This document shows positions 24,780 through 31,832 of a stretch of DNA of 64,000 nucleotides, piece after piece. The notes beneath the pieces were generated by a model. That model was given only the letters and a program-made list of their open reading frames with translations, did not search any database and was not told where the DNA came from. Made by a program: the position numbers and the translations under genes. Location: positions 51,869-115,868 of the forward strand of contig DIYF01000008.1 of assembly GCA_002427745.1 (NCBI GenBank). The letters are read 5' to 3'. Source of the DNA: Roseivirga sp. UBA6061. GTDB taxonomy: Bacteria; Bacteroidota; Bacteroidia; Cytophagales; Cyclobacteriaceae. Position 1 is the stretch's first letter, and each line of letters opens with the position of its first letter.

Positions 24780-26426
24780 CTAGGTGTTTTTAATCCTGAA
24801 CCAGGGAGCCTGATAATCTTCAGGCAAATGCTCCTGAGGAATAGTGCTGTGGTTGCCATCTCTTTGTGCTCCATAGTGAGGAGAAAGAATCTCAATGCCG
24901 GCTTCATTACACTTGTCCTGAATGTTTTTGTGCATTTCAGAATAGATCAGTGCCATTTTATGGATTTCCCGCGTGCGGGCATTGAGCTGATAGCTCACAT
25001 AAAAGTCATCAAGGCTGGTTTGTAGCACATAGGGTTTGGGTAGTTTCTTCACAAACTCAGTAGCCAGTGCCGCTTCGATCAAAACCTTATGAACCGTTCT
25101 CCAGGGCACATCATATCCCAGGGTAATGGTTGTATGAAGAATCAGCCCCTGTTCATCATTGGCTGTGGTATAGTTGATGGTATGGCTGTTGAGCATCTGA
25201 GAGTTCGGGATAGTGATGATCTCATTTTTGATGGTTTTGATCCGTGTATTCAGAAGAGATTTTTCTTTTACATCTCCCATTACATCCCCGATTTTCACAC
25301 GGTCACCAATTTTAAACGAACGCATATAGGTAATCACCAGCCCGGCAATTACATTGGAAATAGCTCCGGCTCCCCCCAATGCCACAAGCAAGCCAATAAA
25401 GGTAGAGACACCTTTGAAAATATCTGAATCAGACATAGGCAGTAGTGGCCAGATACCGATAAAGGCCAGCGCAATGATCATGATCTTGACGATGTTAAAG
25501 GTAGGTTTGGCCCATTCCGGGTAGAAGCCCGGGAGCTCCAGATGGCCTTTTGCCACTTCATCTTTGAAGAACTCAAGGAGCTTGAGAACATATTTCGTCA
25601 CAAACCAGATAACAATTATAGTCAGGAGATTGGGAATATAGGCGATCGCCTTAGAGCCCATGCTTTTTACAGGGTCAAGTACATAACCAAACAAGGTGGT
25701 AGCGATATCCTGAGTCCAGGGGAAAAGAGAGAACAGCACCGGAAGCAACAGGTAGATGATGAGTATGAGCAGCACAACTCTCACGGCTTTTACGGCATAG
25801 GTGACAAAGAGCACCTGCTTTTCTTCAGTCAGGAGCTCATATTTTTTGACACTGAAACCCTTAAAGACTTTTCCTTTCTGAGCATGAATTTTAGCATATA
25901 TCAGCCTGAAAAGCCTGTTGAAGTACCTGAGGCCGATAGCGAAGAGAATCACAATCACGAGGGCAATGCCGACATTGATTAATAGCGACTGTGCATTCAC
26001 AGGCTCCTTGTCTTCTGCTTCGGTAAAACCAATGATCAGGTCAGTATAGTAGTCAACTGCTCCTTTTCTGCTGAGGCCCACGGCTTTGGCATCAGCATCA
26101 TTGAGGCTCATGATCAGCACACCACTACAGACGATGTCATCGGCAATGTCACCGGGTATTACCTCCAGTTGTTCTACATCTAGGTCACCGGCTTTCAGAC
26201 TGGCCAGCTTCTCCGATACCCTGGCGGCACGCCTCTTCAGAGAGTAGGGGCCAATACCATGATAGAGGTAGATGCTGGAATCGGCCGTAACAGGAAGGCC
26301 GGTCGGCTGTGCGGTACCAGGGAGCTGTGTGATAGGAAGAGGTTGACTCAGTGAGTCCTGAGGCGTCTGCCCTGCGGCCTGAAAGCCCAGAAATAATAAC
26401 AAAAGTGAGGAAAGGAGATACTTCAT
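24780..26426 (-). CDS. MscS-family mechanosensitive channel with extended N terminus
   Basis: A 548-residue channel that relieves turgor. Signal peptide (LLLLFLGFQAAGQ), then a periplasmic domain of about 120 residues, several helices, and the MscS core: a glycine/alanine-rich pore helix (FIGLLVALGGAGAISNVIAGL), the beta domain starting FKIGDRVKIGDVMGDV, and IPNSQMLNSHTINYT. The C-terminal domain ends near HYGAQRDGN. The first gene of the mscS/K+ channel/trhA unit, with 41 bases to the channel. An 11-bp inverted repeat ends directly at its start codon and may control translation. Confidence 0.92.
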   Translation of the reverse strand: MKYLLSSLLLLFLGFQAAGQTPQDSLSQPLPITQLPGTAQPTGLPVTADSSIYLYHGIGPYSLKRRAARVSEKLASLKAGDLDVEQLEVIPGDIADDIVCSGVLIMSLNDADAKAVGLSRKGAVDYYTDLIIGFTEAEDKEPVNAQSLLINVGIALVIVILFAIGLRYFNRLFRLIYAKIHAQKGKVFKGFSVKKYELLTEEKQVLFVTYAVKAVRVVLLILIIYLLLPVLFSLFPWTQDIATTLFGYVLDPVKSMGSKAIAYIPNLLTIIVIWFVTKYVLKLLEFFKDEVAKGHLELPGFYPEWAKPTFNIVKIMIIALAFIGIWPLLPMSDSDIFKGVSTFIGLLVALGGAGAISNVIAGLVITYMRSFKIGDRVKIGDVMGDVKEKSLLNTRIKTIKNEIITIPNSQMLNSHTINYTTANDEQGLILHTTITLGYDVPWRTVHKVLIEAALATEFVKKLPKPYVLQTSLDDFYVSYQLNARTREIHKMALIYSEMHKNIQDKCNEAGIEILSPHYGAQRDGNHSTIPQEHLPEDYQAPWFRIKNT

Positions 26427-26460
26427 AACTAATCAATTTTATAGAAGATATTGATTAGTT
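26427..26460 (-). promoter_or_regulatory. 11-bp inverted repeat abutting the mscS start codon
   Basis: Perfect arms AACTAATCAAT and ATTGATTAGTT with a 12-base loop. On the mRNA the 3' arm ends directly before the AUG, so the stem would cover the ribosome entry site. It may instead be a repressor dyad on DNA. No ribosome binding site can be seen outside the stem. Confidence 0.6.
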
Positions 26461-26677
26461 GATGGATTATTGACTGATCGGGGATTCTATATTAAACAGA
26501 ATCGAAAAAGAATCAAAGTTCAGGACTTAGCCTGTAGGTAAATAAAGGGGCTGTTTAGGGGCGAAAAAGAAATGTCATTTCCATGGAAATGAGAACCTTT
26601 GAACCAATTTGAGGTTCTGTATACAGATTCTGCACTTTCACAGAAATGACACGATATTTTCAGATAAGGCTTCTTCT

Positions 26678-27400
26678 TTAAAGACTCATCATCTCTTTGA
26701 ACCGCGCTGCCTGCCTGCGGCTTACTTCCACTTTATCGCCACCTCGCAGCACTACCATAAGTCCCCCGTTAAACCAGGATTCTATACTTTCTACCCAGGT
26801 AAGGTTAATGATGTGCTTGCGGCTGGCACGGAAGAATGAACGATCGTCCAGGCGTTCGTCCAGTGCGTTCAGCGACTTGTGAATCATGGGCTTGAAGTTA
26901 TCAAAGTAGATTTTGATATAGTTGCCGTCAGACTCGAAAAGACGGATGTTTTCCAGCTTCACAAACCAGCATTTATCACCATCTTTCACAAATACACGAT
27001 CCTGTGGCCCCAGTTTCTTTTCAGTTTCATCTTCAGCAGGAGCATCTTTTTTGGCTCTGTTCAAAAGCTTGGTGATGCTCTCTTTTAATCTGTCCGGCTC
27101 GATAGGCTTGAGCAGATAATCCAGCGCATTGAAGTCAAAGGCCTTGAGCGCATACTCATCATAGGCGGTAGTAAAGATCACTTCAGGCACCGACTCGAGT
27201 GATTGTAACAGTTCGAACCCGGTTTTACCCGGCATTTGAATATCCAGAAACAAGAGGTCTGGTTTCAGGGTCTTGATCTTTTCTTCTGCATCTTCAGCAT
27301 TGACTGCTTCTCCGGCAATTTCTATCTCCTGATATTCCTGAAGCAGATTGGTCAGCTCTTTGCGAGCCAGTCTTTCATCGTCTATTATTAGTGCTTTCAT
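26678..27400 (-). CDS. LytTR response regulator
   Basis: A 240-residue regulator. The receiver domain (ALIIDDERLARKEL; phosphoacceptor Asp in LLFLDIQMPG; conserved Lys in DYLLKPIEPDR) is followed by a LytTR DNA-binding domain (KDGDKCWFVKLENIRLFE to SRRQAARFKEM). It is encoded 18 bases behind its cognate histidine kinase gene. Targets are unknown; the nearby mscS unit and NDH-2 are candidates only by position. Confidence 0.93.
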   Translation of the reverse strand: MKALIIDDERLARKELTNLLQEYQEIEIAGEAVNAEDAEEKIKTLKPDLLFLDIQMPGKTGFELLQSLESVPEVIFTTAYDEYALKAFDFNALDYLLKPIEPDRLKESITKLLNRAKKDAPAEDETEKKLGPQDRVFVKDGDKCWFVKLENIRLFESDGNYIKIYFDNFKPMIHKSLNALDERLDDRSFFRASRKHIINLTWVESIESWFNGGLMVVLRGGDKVEVSRRQAARFKEMMSL

Positions 27401-27418
27401 ACGCGGATAAATTGGAGG

Positions 27419-28486
27419 TTACATCCTTTGCGGGATTTTCACCTCGGTAACTACAAACTTATCATTTTCATTATAAATGCGAAACGAAGCTTCTCCACCA
27501 TAGATTAGCTTCAATCGTTCTTTCGTATTGGCCAGGCCGTAGCCTCCTCCTTTCTTTTGCTTACGCTTACCATTGACCAGCTGACCGCTGTTTCGAATGG
27601 TAATGATCAGCTTGGTTCTGTCTATCCTGGTAGATAGCTCTACCAGTCCTCCGGCCATCAGATTCGAAACCCCGTGTTTGATGGCGTTTTCCACCAGCGT
27701 CTGAATCATCATAGGAGGGATATCAAAGCGCTCAGAGCCCGGAGAGATATCATATTTCAGGCTTAGTCTCTCCTCAAAACGGATAGACTCAAGGGCCAGA
27801 TAATCCTTGACAGTGCTAAGCTCGTCATCAAAGCCTATCACCCTCTTTTTATCCATAATAAGAGAGTTGCGAAGGATATTGGAGAGCTGGGTAATGGCCA
27901 CCTTGGCTTTTACGGGTTCTTCATCTACCAGGGCACGCATACTGTTCAGTGCATTGAAAATGAAGTGAGGGTTCAGTTGGGCCTTTAGCTGATTGAGGTG
28001 CATTTCATTCATAGCGGCCTCATACTTCAGCGATTTATTATAACTCTCCAGGTAATGATACAGGAAGTAGATGGTGGCCCAGACCGCATAAAGGATGAAG
28101 AAGGCCAGGGCATCAAAAAGCATTTGTGTGATCAGGCCCATGTTGAACTCCGAGGCTTGTGATAAAAAGCCGATGATCCGCACTACCAAAGCAGTGAAAA
28201 GAGCGGCTGCCAGAGTAAGGCCAACCACCCGGGGAATATTACGGCCGAAGTCTTTTTGAACCCAGGAACGCTTTTTAGAGACACCGCGAATCACAAAATG
28301 CGAAATGAGAAAGAGCAGAGGTGTTTGAACCACTACCTCCAGTTGCTGCTCAGGTATAAGTTCTTCGTTCTGGCCCATCACATTAATGGTCAGAAAGAAG
28401 AGGTTGACCGAAGCATAGAAGCCCCAGCCAGCTATTTGCAAGGTCCAGTATAGTCTGCGTTTGCGCATGTTTGATTCTGCGGACAT
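27419..28486 (-). CDS. LytS-type membrane histidine kinase
   Basis: A 355-residue sensor kinase with four N-terminal membrane helices, a coiled-coil linker, and the His-kinase domain of the LytS/YehU type: the phosphorylated histidine in LNPHFIFNALNSMRAL, the N box MIQTLVENAIKHGVS and the G box KGGGYGLANTKERL. It forms a two-component pair with the LytTR gene downstream. No extracytoplasmic sensing domain is present, so it probably detects a membrane or intracellular cue. Confidence 0.93.
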   Translation of the reverse strand: MSAESNMRKRRLYWTLQIAGWGFYASVNLFFLTINVMGQNEELIPEQQLEVVVQTPLLFLISHFVIRGVSKKRSWVQKDFGRNIPRVVGLTLAAALFTALVVRIIGFLSQASEFNMGLITQMLFDALAFFILYAVWATIYFLYHYLESYNKSLKYEAAMNEMHLNQLKAQLNPHFIFNALNSMRALVDEEPVKAKVAITQLSNILRNSLIMDKKRVIGFDDELSTVKDYLALESIRFEERLSLKYDISPGSERFDIPPMMIQTLVENAIKHGVSNLMAGGLVELSTRIDRTKLIITIRNSGQLVNGKRKQKKGGGYGLANTKERLKLIYGGEASFRIYNENDKFVVTEVKIPQRM

Positions 28487-28553
28487 ATTACAAATTATCC
28501 GTAGAAATCAGTCAAAGGATTGTATGGGAGGTAAAAGGGCACTAACATTTCAG

Positions 28554-29873
28554 CTATATCGTGTCACCCGGTCGGTATCGGTCGTTGCGCAGGAAGGTGC
28601 GAATGATAAGGCGGGTACCACGGTCATAGGTGAAGTAATTCCATATCCAGTTGCTGAAAACCACAAGTCTGTTGCGAAAACCAATAATGGAGATCAGGTG
28701 GATAAACATCCATACCATCCAGGCAAAGAGGCCTCCGAAATGAAGCTTAGGTAAATCTACCACCGCCCGGTTGCGTCCTATCGTAGCCATAGAACCCTTA
28801 TCACGATATACAAAAGGCGCCATAGTCTTTTGTTTGCTTTGGAGCACAAGGTTTTTAGCCAGTCGCATCCCTTGCTGCATAGCTACCTGTGCCACCATCG
28901 GGTGTCCGTTAGGGGTGCTTTCGGTCTTCATAAAGGCGATGTCACCAATGGCATAGACGTTATCTGTGCCTTTTACCAGATTGTGCTCATCTACGAGTAT
29001 GCGTCCGCGCTCAATCATATTATCCGGCAGGCCGTCAATGATGTTGCCTTTGACACCTGCTGCCCAGATCACCGTTTTGGTGGGAATGATAGTTCCGTCC
29101 GTGAGTTTTACGGTTTTGCCGTCATAACTTTCCAGACGTGTATTGAGCCTCACGTCCACATCAAACTGCTGAAGATACTTGCACGCCTTATCTCCCGATT
29201 TTTCACTCATGCCTGCCAATAGTCTGGGGCCGGCATCTACCAGGTGCAGGTTCATGATCTTGAAATCCAGATCGGGATAATCATTGGGCAGCACATGCTT
29301 TTTCAGTTCCCCCAGGGCACCTGAAACTTCAACGCCTGTAGGCCCGCCACCCACTACCACAAAGTTGGTGAGGCGGTCTTGCTCTTCAGGGTCCGGAGAC
29401 ATCACACTTTGCTCAAAGTTCTGAAGCATGTGGCTTCTCAGGTCGAGTGCCTGGGGCAGCTGCTTCATAGGAAAAGTGCGCTTATACATTTCCTGATCTC
29501 CGAAATAATTGGTTTTGGAACCATTGGCGATTACCAGCAGATCATAGTGGAGTTCTCCTACCAGGGTTTTGATTTTACTGTTTTCCGTATCGATGCCTGT
29601 AACACGGGCCATACGGAAGTAGAAATCTTTGTAGTTTTCGAAGAGTGGTCTCAAAGCTCCGGCAATAGAATCCGGCTCCAGACCAGCCGTAGCTACCTGA
29701 TAGAGAAGGGGTTGGAAGGTATGGTAATTGTGTCTGTCAAGCATCACAACCTGAAAGCCTTTGTTTTTCAACCCTTTGGCCACCTGGATGCCTGCAAAGC
29801 CTCCTCCGATGATTATAACACGTTTTTTATCAGACTTTGGGATGTCCAAATGGAGGTGTTTCAGCTTAGTCAT
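28554..29873 (-). CDS. ndh: Type II NADH dehydrogenase (NDH-2)
   Basis: A 439-residue peripheral membrane flavoprotein that oxidises NADH and reduces quinone without pumping protons. An FAD-binding Rossmann motif (RVIIIGGGFAGIQVAKGL), the HNYHTFQPLLYQVATAG motif of NDH-2 with the quinone-site AGL, an NAD-binding motif (FVVVGGGPTGVEVSGAL) and the second FAD motif (VYAIGDIAFM) are present. The C terminus is hydrophobic (FAWMVWMFIHLISIIGF) and anchors the protein to the membrane. It lies upstream of the LytS/LytT genes on the same strand with a 67-base gap. Confidence 0.93.
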   Translation of the reverse strand: MTKLKHLHLDIPKSDKKRVIIIGGGFAGIQVAKGLKNKGFQVVMLDRHNYHTFQPLLYQVATAGLEPDSIAGALRPLFENYKDFYFRMARVTGIDTENSKIKTLVGELHYDLLVIANGSKTNYFGDQEMYKRTFPMKQLPQALDLRSHMLQNFEQSVMSPDPEEQDRLTNFVVVGGGPTGVEVSGALGELKKHVLPNDYPDLDFKIMNLHLVDAGPRLLAGMSEKSGDKACKYLQQFDVDVRLNTRLESYDGKTVKLTDGTIIPTKTVIWAAGVKGNIIDGLPDNMIERGRILVDEHNLVKGTDNVYAIGDIAFMKTESTPNGHPMVAQVAMQQGMRLAKNLVLQSKQKTMAPFVYRDKGSMATIGRNRAVVDLPKLHFGGLFAWMVWMFIHLISIIGFRNRLVVFSNWIWNYFTYDRGTRLIIRTFLRNDRYRPGDTI

Positions 29874-30130
29874 AGGCTTCGGTTTGCTCTAATACTAAAA
29901 CGGTTGGTGTGCTTTTTTGTCTGAAGAAAAATGAGATATTTTCAAAAAAACCTCTGACCCGCTTATAATACTTTTTGAAGTTGAGGCGTTTTAAAAGCAA
30001 ATGATCAGGAAAGCAATGGTTAACGGCTTTTTTGATTGTGATGTTAAAATCTAAGGGAGAGTTATGTGGTGGTGAGGAGCCCATAGCTCGATGTGCAGAC
30101 GGCAAGAGTAATAGATTTTAATGTTTTGGT
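29874..30130. other. Intergenic upstream of ndh
   Basis: About 260 AT-rich bases that must carry the ndh promoter (minus strand), although no exact Bacteroidota promoter match was found. A short minus-strand frame overlapping the ndh start shows no family resemblance and was not accepted. Confidence 0.5.
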
Positions 30131-30134
30131 TGAA

Positions 30135-30172
30135 GATGGTGCTGTTCGCGAAAGCGGCAGCATCTTTTTTTT
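30135..30172 (+). terminator. Plus-strand terminator without an assigned gene
   Basis: Stem made of GAT/ATC, GCTG/CAGC and CGC/GCG segments with small bulges and a GAAA loop, followed by eight T. No plus-strand protein gene lies upstream, so it ends either an unknown small RNA or antisense transcription from the ndh region. Confidence 0.55.
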
Positions 30173-30295
30173 GCTCCTTAGTTTTCCTGCCCTGACGAAA
30201 GGAAGCATCCCAGGCCTACCACATTACTCTATGTTTCGCCCTGTATGTCAACGACTTGTCTACGCACTGAAATAGTCGTTCAAACCTGATGACCT

Positions 30296-30303
30296 TACCT
30301 TTG
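30296..30303 (+). promoter_or_regulatory. -7 promoter element of a possible small gene
   Basis: TACCTTTG matches the Bacteroidota -7 consensus TAnnTTTG exactly. A TTTG -33 partner at the usual distance was not found. Confidence 0.4.
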
Positions 30304-30323
30304 TTTGTGAAACTAAAAGACAA

Positions 30324-30389
30324 ATGGGTTTTGAAAGGAAGTCCGAAATGACGTACCCGGACAACCCAGACGAAACGAGTTTGCCATAG
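30324..30389 (+). CDS. Possible 21-residue small protein
   Basis: ATG to TAG encodes MGFERKSEMTYPDNPDETS plus Leu-Pro, a hydrophilic peptide of 21 residues. It sits 20 bases downstream of a perfect -7 element and 22 bases upstream of a hairpin with a T-run, so it has the layout of an independent gene. A shorter start at the internal ATG (30348) would give 13 residues. No known family; coding is unproven and the transcript could instead be a noncoding RNA of about 140 nucleotides. Confidence 0.35.
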   Translation: MGFERKSEMTYPDNPDETSLP

Positions 30390-30411
30390 TTTTAGTAGTA
30401 GAGTGTTAATT

Positions 30412-30447
30412 TAGGATCATCTGTAGAGTCGGGTGATCTTTTTTTAT
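30412..30447 (+). terminator. Terminator of the possible small gene
   Basis: GATCA / TGATC stem with a 13-base loop followed by seven T on the plus strand. The minus strand has no T-run on the far side, so it does not serve the convergent radical SAM gene. Confidence 0.5.
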
Positions 30448-30483
30448 GTCGTCTCAGTGAGCCTCACGGGCTCTATGGCATGC

Positions 30484-31533
30484 TCATGTGAACATGCCCA
30501 TTTGACCCCGATTAGTTCTGATAAACAAATCTCTTCGCAGCGGAGGTGGTTTGGATCCTTTGAAGTACTTAACTCTGGACAATTCTATGAGCCGGTGAAT
30601 GGACTGCACCATGCGGCCTTCACCCCGCATCCGATAGCCGAAGCGACTGTCGTTGAGTGTACCATTATGGGCTCCTTTGATTTGGTTAAGAACCTTTTCG
30701 GCCCGATCGGGGAAAGCCTGGTGTATCCAGTCCTCGAAGATGGTACCTATGGCTCCATTCAGCCTGACCATGGTATAACCCGCATTGTAGGCTCCTGCTT
30801 CAGCCGTTGCGGCCATGATATCGGGAATTTCATGATCGTTGAGACCGGGAATTACAGGGCCTATCATGGCATTGACCGGTACCCCGCGATCTGTCAGCTT
30901 TTTAATGGCTGCCAGCTTGGCTTTGGCACTGGCGGTGCGTGGTTCCAGCTTTCTGCGTATTTTCTCGTCCAGGGTAGTTACACTGAAATTAAGCCCTATG
31001 AGGTTCAGATCTGCCAGGGGGCCAATGATGTCCAGGTCACGGGTGACGGTGACATTTTTGGTGATCATACCCACCGGGTGTCGATATTTCAGAAAAATCT
31101 CAAGCAGGCTTCGTGTAATGCCAAGCTTTCGCTCAATAGGCTGATAGCAGTCTGTATTGCCGGACAGGACGACAGGCTTTACTTCCCAACCGGGTTTCTG
31201 CAGCTGCTTTTCAAGCAGAAATGCGGCCTTTTGCTTTACCAGAATAACCCGCTCAAAGTCAAGACCTGCACCATATCCCCAATACTCATGACTGTTGCGC
31301 GCATAGCAATAAATGCAGCCATGTTCGCAGCCCTGATAGGGATTAAGCGAATACTCCATGCCGACATCGGGACTTTTTACTTTGTTGACGATGGTTTTTG
31401 GGTAAATATTAATGTATTGGGTATGAGAGTTTTCGATCAAAGGTTCGTCCAGCCCCTCAATATGTTCTGCTACATAATCATGTTTTAAAAACCGATTTTT
31501 GACCTGTTTTTGCGCCCCTCTTCCTTTAATCAT
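30484..31533 (-). CDS. PA0069-type radical SAM protein
   Basis: A 349-residue iron-sulphur enzyme. The radical SAM motif is CEHGCIYCYAR (CxxxCxYC), with the preceding LNPYQG typical of the SplB-like group misnamed photolyase. Further conserved stretches are VVLSGNTDCYQPIE, NVTVTRDLDI and IGPVIPGLND. The product of this family is not established; it is not the spore photoproduct lyase of spore formers. It lies alone between the small-gene region and the permease island. Confidence 0.9.
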   Translation of the reverse strand: MIKGRGAQKQVKNRFLKHDYVAEHIEGLDEPLIENSHTQYINIYPKTIVNKVKSPDVGMEYSLNPYQGCEHGCIYCYARNSHEYWGYGAGLDFERVILVKQKAAFLLEKQLQKPGWEVKPVVLSGNTDCYQPIERKLGITRSLLEIFLKYRHPVGMITKNVTVTRDLDIIGPLADLNLIGLNFSVTTLDEKIRRKLEPRTASAKAKLAAIKKLTDRGVPVNAMIGPVIPGLNDHEIPDIMAATAEAGAYNAGYTMVRLNGAIGTIFEDWIHQAFPDRAEKVLNQIKGAHNGTLNDSRFGYRMRGEGRMVQSIHRLIELSRVKYFKGSKPPPLRRDLFIRTNRGQMGMFT

Positions 31534-31832
31534 TTGCTATTGTTTTTAGTAAAACTAATTTAAGTAGTTTATGACTAAAAATATGAGTTTTCTGGAAAGA
31601 AAAATGAAACAGAATGAGCAACCTGGTTTGGAATAGCCCTGTGAAATTTCTCAACAGCGGTATGGCTTTGAGCACCTCATAACGAGATACCGGATAAAAT
31701 CTGCCTTAGCTTAACTATGGGACAAATTTCACCCGGTATGACATTGCCCCAATACAGGGCCGGATGGCTGAAGTCAGAAATGGTTGGTCCATATTGAGCG
31801 AAATAAAGACAGCTGACATTTTTTCAGCTTGC
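31534..31832. other. Intergenic, little visible
   Basis: About 300 bases upstream of the radical SAM gene and downstream of the permease operon. A 21-codon plus-strand frame from 31571 has no promoter or terminator and was not called. No terminator with a T-run was found for the permease operon. Confidence 0.5.

Noticed and set aside
29866..30105. A 79-codon minus-strand frame overlapping the start of ndh
   Set aside because: It has no recognisable family and overlaps an established gene; the region is needed for the ndh promoter.
30433..31488. A 351-codon plus-strand frame opposite the radical SAM gene
   Set aside because: The opposite strand encodes CEHGCIYCYAR and other conserved motifs; the plus-strand translation has irregular composition.
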